From contig OX411543.1 of NCBI GenBank assembly GCA_948146395.1, forward strand, positions 47,220,517-47,284,516: a stretch of 64,000 nucleotides of DNA, in the 5' to 3' direction. Below, in pieces: positions 11,026 to 21,185 of this stretch. The stretch comes from Fragum whitleyi. Taxonomy: Eukaryota; Mollusca; Bivalvia; Cardiida; Cardiidae. Positions within the stretch are counted from its first letter, which is position 1. The number at the start of each line of letters is the position of its first letter. Below the pieces are notes generated by a model, which did no database searches, was not told where the DNA came from, and saw only the letters and a list, made by a program, of their open reading frames with translations. Both the position numbers and the translations under genes were made by a program.

Positions 11026-11737
11026 GTATGAATTGTGTCGATCCTGATTACAATGCTAGCACTTCGGTGACTGGCCGGGGATAACACTTTTCAAACATGT
11101 AATTGGCATATACTTAGTTCCAAAAGAAAGTGCGCATTTTGAATTGTGAATATTTCGGAAATCGCACAACCTACCGCCATGAAATGTCGTATGACGTTCC
11201 CAAAGAGTATTTGCAAACCATTTTTGAGAACAAAAAAATACGTGTTGTGCAAATATTAATATTAAAATGAGCCCTTTGATTTTGCAAGTTTTGCATGTGC
11301 ATCACGCATTAGATAACTTTTTGGTACGTATTTGAATTCAGTTGAATCACGATGGCTCAACTAATAACAAAATAATATCTAAAATCTTTTACAAACTGTA
11401 ACTGCATGATTTGACTTGTAATTTACGTGGGTGAACGAAATCGAACCTTGTCAGATTTAGATCGTACATGTAAGCAAAATTGATAAAGCATTCATGTACC
11501 AATAGGAAACGGGGTCATCATTTTGACAGGCCTTTAATGAGCAAATCTATATGTCATAGAGAGCCATAGCACTGTTCGACGACTAGTTACTATCCTCACA
11601 ACGTAGCAATTACTAACGTTGGCGCCTACATAACTTCTCCTCCTTAAGTCCCCTTAATGACGCAATAATGTGCATACTACGGCGCATTTGCATACTGGTT
11701 GTCACACTCTCGATGGTTGTACAAAATTTTGTATTTG
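11026..11737. other. Intergenic, no gene recognised
   Basis: AT-rich with short meaningless open frames on both strands. No repeat pair inside the window was found for this stretch. Confidence 0.4.
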
Positions 11738-11985
11738 TAATACGTAGGCCCCTACTTAGTGTTTTGTATGAAAGAATATCTATCGAGGTTGGGTGAATTG
11801 ATAACTGTTTTTTTTCATACAAAACAGTAAGTACGCATTATATTTATATTACAACCTCTATTTGACTTGTTTAAGTCGATGTTTCAAACAGAAATGCAAG
11901 TTTCTAAAAATAACCGCATTTTGTCATTGTTCAAAAAATATCCACGAGATATCACAAAAAATCATATGGGGTGTTATCTCATGTA
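11738..11985. mobile_element. Family J element, intergenic copy
   Basis: Shares with 17235-17551 the blocks CTTAGTGTTTTGTATGAAA, AATATCTATCGAGGTTGGG, AGTAAGTACGCATTATATTT, GCAAGTTTCTAAAAATAACC and TGGGGTGTTATCTCATG, in the same order. It lacks the inner hairpin of the other copy. It is non-coding. Confidence 0.7.
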
Positions 11986-12094
11986 GAATTAGAAGAAAAA
12001 GTGTTTTATCAATCAATACGGAACACAGATGGATGTTCTTTGATGACATATTATCAGGGTATCATTTTGGGAAGTTCCTCGTATAAAGTTAATA

Positions 12095-12390
12095 TGAACC
12101 TTCAATAAGACGATCAGGAACCGCTACCAAAACCTAAACTTACTTCTAATCGGTCACTTAGTTAAGTACGAAAGGTATAATTTATTAATGTTAAAGATGC
12201 AAGTTATTTGGAGTTCCCTTTCACCTTGTAAATAGCAAACTTAATTTCATCAAAACATTCTCGGGGAAAACAATTTAACTTGCATGAGAATGTCGGTCCT
12301 TTTTACACAATAATTTTACCAAAATCTTCTAAATTGATTTGTCCTTACATTAAGGTAATGTTCTACTCATAATTAAAGTCTTTGTCATTT
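12095..12390. repeat. Family R repeat, copy 1
   Basis: Shares TTAATGTTAAAGATGCAAGT, TTTAACTTGCAT, GATTTGTC and GTAATGTTCTA with 48985-49560 in the same order. TAATCGGTCACTTA on the left mirrors CAGTGACCGATTAGA at the far end of the other copy, which suggests terminal inverted repeats. It is moderately diverged. Confidence 0.5.
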
Positions 12391-12642
12391 TCAGATACAG
12401 GTGAAAGACGAATTAAATTATGGGATTTATCGCAAAATATTTTTCTATTTTCATTGTTATAAAATGTAAATATTTGAAGGTTCCAATTTTTTAAAACATT
12501 TCATGGTAAATCGTGTTTCATGTTGCAAAAATGTAGGATTTTTGATGTCATTTATGAGTTGTGTAGATAACAACAACAACACGTCATCCGGCTACATGGC
12601 GTTGATGATTGATCAAGTTGTATTACATGGCCATATACAAGG

Positions 12643-13088
12643 TACAATAAACAGCATCGTGAAAATGACATTCATCTCGATCAAAACGCCTCAATTCCAA
12701 ATCGCTCGCTCAAACCGTTCATTAATTCCAAACACTCTCTCAAACCATTAAAAACGCTCCAAACCCACTGAAAAAGATAGAATCAACAACTTCATTGAAA
12801 TAAAATAATGCTAGAAAAAAATCGTGATTGCGCTGGCACAATTTAAATTGCAAGCGCCTGATAGGTTAACGAATAAATAGGAATCTATTTATAGAACTTA
12901 TATGCATATGTTTTAATATAGAGAGGTAATAAATATCGCCAATTTTGTTCACCCTGAACAAAATAGGCGATATTGTGTTCCCTCACAATAAATTCACTCA
13001 ATACTTGCTACATACACTCACTCAATTTCATTAAAAAAATCATTCCAAAATCATTTACCTTGCCAATTTCACGATGTTTTTAATTGTA
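12643..13088 (-). mobile_element. MITE family A, near full length
   Basis: Both termini are present (ACAATAAACAGCATCGTG and TTTCACGATG...TAATTGTA). The order is the full inverted one: ATTCATCTCGATCAAAAC, AAACACTCTCTCAAACC, ATAGAATCAACAAC, CGTGATT, TATGCATATG, the hairpin around TTGTTCACCCTGAACAA, then CACTCACTCAATTTCATT. It is about 446 bp. Confidence 0.85.
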
Positions 13089-13159
13089 AACACGATGCAA
13101 TAATCTTTTCTAATTGAGGCTATTACTGTCACGGCACAAAACCCCTTGCAAATATACTA

Positions 13160-14150
13160 GAATGATTAATTTGCAGTCATGGCTTCGGAAACTTCCAAAT
13201 CGTTACCATTAAATTATGCTGCTCTCACATCTTTGCGTATCTGCGGCGTTTGAGCCAAACATGTTTTACGTGGATCAAACGCTGATGACCAAGGCGTATT
13301 TTGTTCGATCCTTATGCGTATTGCGTATGGCGTATGTACTACGTTCCTGCGGCGTTTCCGCGGCGTTCCTGCTGCGTTCCCGTGTTTTTTGGAGATCCAG
13401 CGGCGTAAGTACCACGTTCTGAGGCGTAAGCGTGGCGAAGAAGGCGTTGTCGCGGCGTAACCGCTACGTAAGCACGGCGTTCCATTCGTTCGTGTGGTGA
13501 TGCTGCTGTGTAATCACGACATTTATCGTTTACTTTGGGGTATTAACACTATTTATTTCACGTCGTTGATTAGCTTTTCGTTCGAGCCACGTACAAGGCG
13601 TAAGAGCTACGTTCCCGCTACGTAACTGCTACATTGTTTTCGTTTCTACGGCGTATGTACTACGTTAGCGCGACGTATCAGAGCTGTCACGTACGTGCTA
13701 CATACTTTAAAGTGCACACTTAAAAAAAAAGTCGACCCTTGGCGTACGAGGAGATCATGCTACGTATCGAAGCGTATGCGCTACGTAAACCAACGTTCCT
13801 GCTACGTTGTCACGGCGTTCCTTCCTTATCGTGAAACACCACACTCACGCGGGTCGATATGCAAAGGTGTGAGAAACGTTTATCGATTAACATTGCTATC
13901 GTTTTGTAATTTCATTTTCACACAATATTTTTATAAATCTTAATTAATTTCCGATATGTTAACGATATTATTCTGTGAATAATGTTAGCTAATTTCACCG
14001 CGGTCAATTAATTTTTTGCAAGGGAAAGTCAAAAATGGCAATCAATTATTTCTCGGAGACAGAAGTGAAGATAACTCCTATTGTAACGTAGCAGGAACGC
14101 TGGTTTACGTAGCGCATACGCTTCGATACGTAGCATGATCTCCTCGTTTA
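13160..14150. repeat. Array of CTACGT / GGCGTT motifs with a 62-bp inverted repeat
   Basis: The words CTACGTA, GCTACGTT, GGCGTAAG and GCGTTCCTG recur dozens of times, giving a far higher CpG density than the surroundings. A 62-bp inverted repeat, one mismatch apart, lies at 13747-13808 and 14085-14146. Short complementary CCCCTTGCAA (13142) and TTGCAAGGG (14014) could be remnants of termini. The pattern suggests subterminal repeats of a DNA transposon whose transposase is not here. The open frames inside are incidental. Confidence 0.6.
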
Positions 14151-14489
14151 ATTAATTCAAGCAGCTTTAATATGTTTCTACATCCATTCCTCCGTGAATT
14201 GAAAAAAAGGATTTTCTCTCATTCTCTCATTTAACCCGATGATCATATTTTGAAAAGAAACTGTCTCTCACGACTTCTTATCATCACTCCATGTTTTCAT
14301 AAATCCTTATGCGTGCCTACTTTTTAATGCCATAAGGTGGTGCCATGCCAGTCATAAATGATACCGAAAATTGTCATTTACTAATTTTTAGATTTCGAGT
14401 TTTGAAACTTGAAAGAACCATGTTTCTGTGCAAAACTTTACTATATCGGTTGATTTAACCAATGAATAATTTCACAGAAGTGGTACCTT
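14151..14489. other. Intergenic, no gene recognised
   Basis: AT-rich. No open frame, repeat pair or RNA-like structure was recognised. Confidence 0.4.
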
Positions 14490-15116
14490 CTTCAGATAGA
14501 AACAAACAAACAAACAAACAAACAAACAAACACACAAACAAAGAAGAGAACCTTGATGGTCCTATATCGCTCACATGAGTCTAATGATCCCGGGGACATC
14601 ACATTAATTAAATAAGCAGATGTCAACAAAGAGATAATTTCTACATAAGATCAATACAATGGAATTTTTGCAACCAAGGGCAAGAAGGATATACCTTTTC
14701 GCTCTTTCAATCTATGTAAAATGGGATGCACCCGAGTGGAGCCAAAATGTGATCACAGGGTCTTGATATCAACACACTTGGTAGAGGTCCACTAGATGAT
14801 GCTACATACCAAATATGAAAGCTGTCTGCCATCTGGTTTCAGAGAAGAAGGTTTTTGAAGATTTTCCTATTTTCACCCATTTTGTTAAGGGTAAAGGGAA
14901 AGTTAAAGGTGGATTTCATTTGTTTGAACGACTTTGGTAGAGCTTGACCCAAGGAACATCACTGCAAAGTTTCATCAAGATTGGCCCTCTGGTTTAGGAG
15001 GAGAAGATGTTTAAAGAAATTGTGGACTACGGACGACGCACGACTGACGCCGGACGCCGGACATTGTACGATTACAATAGCTCACATTGAGCACTTCGCG
15101 CTCAGATGAGCTTAAA
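14490..15116. repeat. Interspersed repeat with CAAA tract and TGAGC hairpin
   Basis: It begins with an ACAAACAAAC tract (14500-14540), then GGTCCTATATCGCTCACATG, TGGAGCCAAAATGTGATCAC, TTTCATCAAGATTGGCCCTC, GACGCCGGACGCCGGAC, and ends AATAGCTCACATTGAGC with a TGAGCACTTCGCGCTCA hairpin. I recognise this layout as a common bivalve repeat. Relatives of its middle part appear at 20268-20515. It is non-coding. Confidence 0.6.
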
Positions 15117-15164
15117 AAGAAAGACTTGTAATTTTGCCTGTACTATTGACAATATTGATGTGTA

Positions 15165-15545
15165 TATAAACATTCTTTGATGCTTTTCATTGAATCTCTA
15201 CAGAAGTAGTGGTAGCTAATCACTTGATACTCTCACGTCAAACCAGTGAAATTGCATGCTTCCGTTCATTTCACCCTTTTGACGTTATCAATAAGGAAGC
15301 AAATATCTAAATGACGTCATGACGTTTCACGCACAAAATGACGTTCCATATAAAAACCTTTCCCAAAACCTACAATGATCGTCTCTTTTTTTCTTTAAAG
15401 AAATATACACGTAGCGACCTTTTGTGTTTAGTGTTGGATCGATAAAACTTCTATTTGACGAACAATGAAAGCTATATTTTCGCCACTAGTGAAAATACAT
15501 ATTTTGGTTTAAACCTATTCATTTTACATCGATTGGAAAACACGT
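15165..15545. mobile_element. Family L repeat, copy 2
   Basis: Shares with 5385-5832 the blocks CACTTGATACTCTCAC, CAGTGAAATTGCAT, ATGACGTCATGACG, CTTTAAAGAAATATACAC, GGATCGATAAAACTT and GAAAGCTATATTTTCGCC, with a short inverted CACTAGTGAAAATA. TGACGTCA lies at 15312-15319. The family K SINE follows at once. Confidence 0.6.
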
Positions 15546-15715
15546 TCTTATAACTTAGATTAATCTCTCTCGATTCTGCTTCCTGGAAAATTCACCACTT
15601 CTTGTGCCAAATGTGTGGGTCAATGAGAGAACCAAGATCGATAGCCGCTCCCGCAAATCGAACTGAGGACCTTTGGGTCAAGAGGCCGACGTTCTACCTC
15701 TAGACCACGGACATC
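15546..15715 (-). mobile_element. tRNA-derived SINE, family K copy 1
   Basis: On the minus strand it begins with a tRNA-like head: A-box GTGGTCTAGAGGTAGAACG and B-box AGTTCGATT. The body runs through GCGGGAGCGGCTATCGATC, TTGGTTCTCTCATTGACCC and CAGAATCGAGAGAGATTAAT. The body matches 36915-37020 on the + strand. The head does not fold cleanly as a functional tRNA. Confidence 0.65.
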
Positions 15716-15792
15716 ACACAAATATATATATAATTTGTTGTTCATTATGAAAAAATGATCTAACAATGATATAAAACAACGTAATGAGTTTT

Positions 15793-16094
15793 TATTATGC
15801 CCCCGATAGGGAGGCATCATAAATTTGACTTGTCCGTCCGTCCGTCTGTCCGTCTGTCCGTCCGTCCGTCCGTCATTCCGTCCAAAAACTTTAACATTGG
15901 CCATAACTTCCTTATTACTTAACATATTCGCATCATACTTTACCACAACATTCCTTGGTACATTACCTTTCTGTAGGCACATACTTTGGTGACCTTGACC
16001 CCTGGATGACCTTGACCTTCAACATAGATTGGCCATAATTTAAAATCAAAGCGGTGTCGGGGGCATTGTCATCTTACAGTGACAGCTCTTGTTT
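15793..16094. repeat. Interspersed repeat with TCCG/TCTG tract
   Basis: Bounded by TATGCCCCCGATAGGGAGGC on the left and GTCGGGGGCATTGTC on the right, so the ends share inverted GCCCCCGA / TCGGGGGC. A TCCG/TCTG short-tandem tract runs at about 15832-15885, and GACCTTGACCCCTGGATGAC lies near the right end. I recognise it as a common molluscan repeat. It is non-coding. Confidence 0.65.
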
Positions 16095-16312
16095 CTTTTG
16101 CAAAGCAATCGACATAGATAGAAATAATAGTTTATTTTATGCAAAAAGTAATGGAATACTCTCCAAGACTTCCGGCTTCATTTCACAACCAAGGAAAAAA
16201 AAAGATTTTTTTTTAACAAAATAAAAAAAAAATCGTAAAAATTTTAAAGTGGAAGACAGGTTTGGACACTGGACTGAGAACAAGAACGGTGAACAGAGTA
16301 GTTAATGTAAAG

Positions 16313-16630
16313 GGGCTGTCACACCACAGCGTATGGAACCAACGTATGCGAACGTATGATTATACGCTCGCATACGCTGATGTACGCTAGGCGTTCGTTA
16401 CTCATAAGTCGTGTACGTTACAAGTTCGCTGGTACATGTATACGTTCTTATACGCAGAGGCCCAAAAATATTTTTTGACAAGTTAAAAAAAAAATTTCAG
16501 CGTATGCCAGCGTATAGAATATAAGCTACTCAAACGGTATGCATACGGTCAGTACGCTAAAGGTACGCTTCTCATACGGTATGCATACGGTCAATACGCT
16601 TCACGAACGCTATTCATAGGTCTACATTGG
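16313..16630 (+). promoter_or_regulatory. Left end and subterminal repeats of the Harbinger element
   Basis: After TAA comes GGGGCTGTCACACCACAGCG, a plausible terminal sequence. About 300 bp follow, packed with TACGC, GCGTATG and CATACGGT words in both orientations, ending just before the transposase start. In DNA transposons such arrays are usually transposase binding sites. No matching right terminus was found after the gene, so the element is 3'-truncated. Confidence 0.5.
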
Positions 16631-16642
16631 GAGGCGGTGGCA

Positions 16643-18028
16643 ATGCAATTCGGCCTTTATGACCAGCTCTTGGTTGAGTTAAGAAATGAGGACCAGAGAT
16701 CGCTTAAGAACTTTTTGCGTATGCCTCCTGAAATGTTTGACGAGTTACTGGATAGGGTTGGTCCTAGGATCACTGAACAGCACACTGCATATCGGGCTTC
16801 TCTGGACCCTGGCCTAAAGTTGGCTATAAGAATACGCCATCTTGCCTCTGGGAGCACGTACTCAAGCATGCAGTATGGATGGAGGGTTCCACACAACACA
16901 ATATCAGTCATTGTCAGGGAGGTATGCCAGGCCATTGCCGATGAGTACCTGCCTGAGGTTATGATCAGTCCTACCTTTTCGGAGGGATGGCGCGACTTAT
17001 CGGCTAGATTCCTGAACATATGGAATTTTTCACATGTATGCGGTGCGCTAGATGGGAAACACATTGCCTTCAAAATGTCCATCCAATACTGAACCACAGT
17101 ACTTTAATTACAAGGGATTCTACTCTATTGTACTGATGGCCATGGTAGACGCCGACTATAACTTCATTTGGGCAGATATTGGTGGTACAGGCTCTGCGTC
17201 AGATGCACAGATTTACAATAACTCTAAGCTAAAGGTATATATATAATACGTACTTAGTGTATTATATGAAAAAAAATATCTAACGAGGTTGGGAGAATTG
17301 AAAATTGTCGAGGCTCTGCCGAGACAATTATCAATTCTCACAACCGAGTTTGATATTTTTTTCATACAATACACCAAGTACGTATTATATTTATCTTATA
17401 ACCTATATTAGTCTTTTTTCCGTCGGTGTTTATAACTGAAATGCAACTTTCTAAAAATAACCACATTATAGCATGTTCTAAAAATAACTATGTGATATCA
17501 TAAAAAATATCATACGGGATGTTTTCATACGGATATTTGTATAGTTATAAGATAAAATTGGAAGATGGAACGCTTCCTCCTCACGATCCGTTACCGAACG
17601 ACTACCAGAACGTTCCTTATTTTTTCATCGCAGATGATGTCTTTGCCCTTCGCGAGACTTTGATGAAGCCATACAGTCAACGGGGTTTGAATAATGAAGA
17701 AAGGATATTCAATTATAGAATTTCCCGTGCAAGAAGAGTTGTTGAGAATGCCTTTGGAATTCTGGCAAACCGCTTCCAGGTTCTTGTGACAACTATGCAA
17801 CACACTCCATCCACTGTTAAGATCATTGTTAAAGCCTGTATTGTCCTGCGCAATCTAATGAGAACACGATACCCCGGACTCTGGAACCAGCAACTCGACC
17901 AACCAGAGGGTATTAGATGTGATTTTATTCCTGGAGCATGGAGACAGGGCATGAACTTGGAAGACACGCATTTCGTTACTGGCCGTAATATCTCAACAAT
18001 AAAGGGAAGAAACTACGGAATCTACTGA
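16643..18028 (+). pseudogene. PIF/Harbinger-type (HARBI1-like) transposase, broken
   Basis: Three in-order segments cover most of a HARBI1-like DDE nuclease. 16643-17085 has MPPEMFDELLDRVGPRI and GALDGKHIA (first Asp). 17080-17234 has NYKGFYSIVLMAMVDADY and GSASDAQIYN (second Asp). 17552-18028 has NEERIFNYRISRARRVVENA (Glu) and FGILANRF. A one-base frameshift near 17075-17085 separates the first two. A 317-bp insert (17235-17551) separates the last two. The first ATG is at 16643. AATAAA follows at about 18103. Domestication is unlikely because the frame is broken. Confidence 0.85.
17235..17551. mobile_element. Family J insertion in the transposase, with GT...AG ends
   Basis: The insert shares its layout with 11738-11985 and carries a hairpin TTGTCGAGG / TGCCGAGACAATT at its centre. 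It begins GTATATAT after codon AAG and ends TATAAG before codon ATA. Removing exactly 317 bases rejoins the reading frame at the length expected for the family. It could be a MITE with a 3-bp AAG duplication, or be removable by splicing like an intron. Confidence 0.65.
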
Positions 18029-18177
18029 AACATTGGGTAAATTCGGGTACCGGTGCTGTACCATGGCCAGATAGAATGATTTAGACTCCTTATTTGAACA
18101 GAACAATAAAATTTAGTTGTGAATTACTTGATTGAAGATGGATTTTTATTATTATTATGAATAATTATAATTATAAT

Positions 18178-18471
18178 GAAATCAAAGAGAGGGAATCAAA
18201 TACCACTAACTCTGTTAAGGATGAACAAAATGAGCGATATTCAATACCTCCCTTTTATAAAATATGTAAACAAGTTCTATAAACAGCTTCCCCTTTCTTC
18301 AAGAACAATGAGGCGCTTACAATTTCAATTTTGTCAGTGAACCCAGGTTTTTTTACGAGCTATATAAATGTTGAATGTAGTTGTTAATCTCTTTGAATGG
18401 AGCACTGATTGAGCGCTTATGAATGGTTTTGATTGAAATTAATTTTCAATTTCACGATGTTGCTTACTGTT
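18178..18471 (+). mobile_element. MITE family A, partial
   Basis: Begins at the central hairpin (GAGAGGGAATCAAAT...GATATTCAATACCTCCC), then TATGTAAACAAGTTCTATAA, CAGCTTCC, GAATGGAGCACTGATTGAGC, and ends TTCACGATGTTGCTTACTGTT. The left TIR is missing. It sits just after the Harbinger relic and may have replaced its right end. Confidence 0.75.
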
Positions 18472-20267
18472 ATAAAGCAGGAATATTCCAAGTTCAGCAT
18501 GACAAGGTTTAATTAAAAGTGGAGGTCGTTGTCGTTGAAATATTTCGATATATTTATATATATTGGTCGGAAAAAAGAAAGTGCTGGTAATTTTTAAATG
18601 CAATTTATATCAGCGCTTACGTTATATGTTACACTCAATGTTTAGGCATGCGATGTGGGGGGGGGGGGGGGGGGCATCCTAATTTTGTGTTAGTGGGGTA
18701 TCACTAGTTAGTTTATGTATTCATTGTACCCTAAACAGTATTTATATGGCTAGAGAAGTAAATCCGTGTTATTTGTGAGTAAACTGCTATGATTAATCGT
18801 GAAATATTGGTAAGATATACTAATAGCAGTAAATGCCATCAATAGATGAGTCAGAGATTAGTAAGAAAATGAGGCAAAAATGCTTCTTGCATGGAATTTC
18901 CATCCAATTCACTTCAAAGAGAGACAAATCATCTCAAGTTTCGGTTAAAATATATTGTGATTAAATCCCCTGAATGGAATTGATGGTCTCCCATGTTCAT
19001 GTTAAGACTTCTCCCTAGAAAGACCAATATCTCAAAACATGGGTAAAATACTAATTTAGTATTTATATATGTATCGTAACTGATTACATTTGACCTAGAA
19101 GGGCAGAACCTTTAAAATGGCACACTGCATTTAAGGCCGAGACAAAGCGGTTGTAAAAATAAGCAGCATAATACATAATTAAACTACCGTCGATTTTCCG
19201 GGACCTCGTAGCTTGAACTTTAAAATGGTGAAGCTGCAAGGATTTGGTAACTCGGCACTGATAGATGTCCTCCTGTACAAAGTAATGCTTAATCCTTAAA
19301 TGCTTAAGATACAACTCTAATCATACACTTGAGTCTTGATAAATGCACACAATCTTTTAACAGAACTTTGTTATATATAAATAATCCTAATGGTTTTTAC
19401 CGTGTCTATTTTTAGAATTAGTCTGGGGATTTTCAAATATCTCTTGACACTGTTAGGTAATATATATGTAGAAGAATTCAGATCTTTCTAGAAAGGACTT
19501 TTAGAAAGTGATTCAGACTCTTGAGTCTTCTAATGTTCTATGCTATTCTAGATTGTTCTGTGGTATTATATAAAGGGGTTCCTACAGCATTCTTGGTTCA
19601 CTTGTTTTAGACTAATGGTTTCATTTAGTAGTACTGTTTTAAACTAAAAGGGGATTTCTTGTTATCTTAAAAGTGTGTTTGAATGCGTGTTTAATTTTAA
19701 ATTCAGATATTATTGGACTTATTATTTGTGGACCAGGAACTTAATTAAATTGGATCTAAAATTAAAAACTTTAGGATTAAACATTCAAGGTATTGTAATT
19801 TGTTTTTGTATTAATTTCATATTGTCATTCATTCTGTTATCATTGTCAATAGATATTGTTAATTGTAAAGTTTGTTGCTGGCTTCTTTATTCTTGTTACA
19901 TTGGCACGTAACAACTTATATTGAATATCGTTTGTGTTATGCTACAATCTCGTAACTACAGCTTGTTTAAAGCTGTGGTTACAGGGCTTTGGTAGAAAAT
20001 CTACGATATATTAAATCAAAGCACTAAAAGTATTGATGGTGAACGAATTTGATGGCATTCTAGAGTGATATATTGAATTCATTGAGAAAAGAGAAATTAT
20101 AAATCGCTAACCTGAAAATATTTGGTTCAGTGAAACTCATCCAAGTAACTTTCTCGCAAAGTTCTATTCACATTTGTCTTTTTGCTGAATAGAAGATTTT
20201 ATTCCAAGATTTTACAGTGAGAATAGACGCTTCCCATCCATTCATTACTGAGGAGGCTCTAAATAAG
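18472..20267. other. Intergenic, no gene recognised; G18 run
   Basis: AT-rich with scattered short open frames that look random. An uninterrupted run of 18 G lies at 18657-18674. About 19480-19560 has several CTTCTAGA/TTCTAGATTG words. I see no exon with plausible splice sites. Confidence 0.4.
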
Positions 20268-20515
20268 CCCCACCCCCCTGCCACGCCCATATTTATGGGC
20301 CAATCAAAATTTCGCGAACAAGTTTTGAAAAGGGTCACCCAAGAAACATTCTAGTAAAGTTTCATTGAAATCGGCCCAGTGGTTCAGGAGGAGATGTCGT
20401 TCAAAGGTTTCGGGCTTAAAATAAGCCCCGTCCTGCCACGCCCATTTTTATGGGCCAATCAAAATTTTGCAAACAAGTTTTGAAAAGGGTCGCCAAAGAA
20501 ACATTCTGGTAAACA
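20268..20515. repeat. Tandem pair of a TGCCACGCCCAT repeat
   Basis: Two direct units share AATAAGCCCC, TGCCACGCCCATATTTATG, GGGCCAATCAAAATTT, AGTTTTGAAAAGGGTC and AAGAAACATTCT, offset by about 143 bp (near 20275 and 20418). GTTTCATTGAAATCGGCCCA resembles the middle of 14490-15116, so this is probably a relative of that repeat. Confidence 0.65.
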
Positions 20516-21141
20516 CATCTTTGGTCTCAGATGAATTCTAGAAATGACAAAGGTCATGGTTAGGTGCAGCAGCACCCGATATTCATCCCACTTCGTGTGG
20601 AAAGTAACATTAAACCAACAAAACCAATTAGAAATAAGGTTCTAATGACCTGTTGAAATGTTTAAAACTTGTAAAAATAAATGAGGGATGATTGGAATTT
20701 TAGTTTCATACCTAAAGGAAGACAAACTTACTGTGTACTTATTCTTTGAAAATTAATGCATTGATTGAATGGAGTTTAACGCCGCTTTCAACATTATTTC
20801 AGTTATATCGCGGCGGCTGGAGCACCTAACAATGGATTCCTGGTATTTCTCTTACCAGTACAACCACCGCATTCTTTCCTAGCCTCCAGCCGCTATCTCA
20901 CATAGGTCTACGATTATCAACCCATTGGTGAGAGACAAATAGTCGGAAAGAATGAGTGCCGCCGTCGGGGATCGTGAAAATTAATGCAGTTGATGTATGT
21001 ATTTCATTTATATTTTAGTAGAATACTTACTGGTAACTCTCTATTTTCTCAGATGTCTCTTTTGTAGTTTTATGAGAAGTTTTCAGTTTATTTCTGTAAC
21101 CACACCAGCTTGACAAACTAAATCCTACTTAAAAAAAAAAA

Positions 21142-21185
<44 letters not shown>

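Noticed and set aside
15640..15715. Functional tRNA gene on the minus strand
   Set aside because: The anticodon stem has mismatches and the body is repeated at 36915-37020, so it is a SINE.
15620..15982. 120-codon minus-strand frame
   Set aside because: It spans a SINE and a TCCG/TCTG tract; the protein is a repeat translation.
16657..17097. 146-codon minus-strand frame
   Set aside because: It is the antisense shadow of the Harbinger transposase, whose sense strand carries the family motifs.
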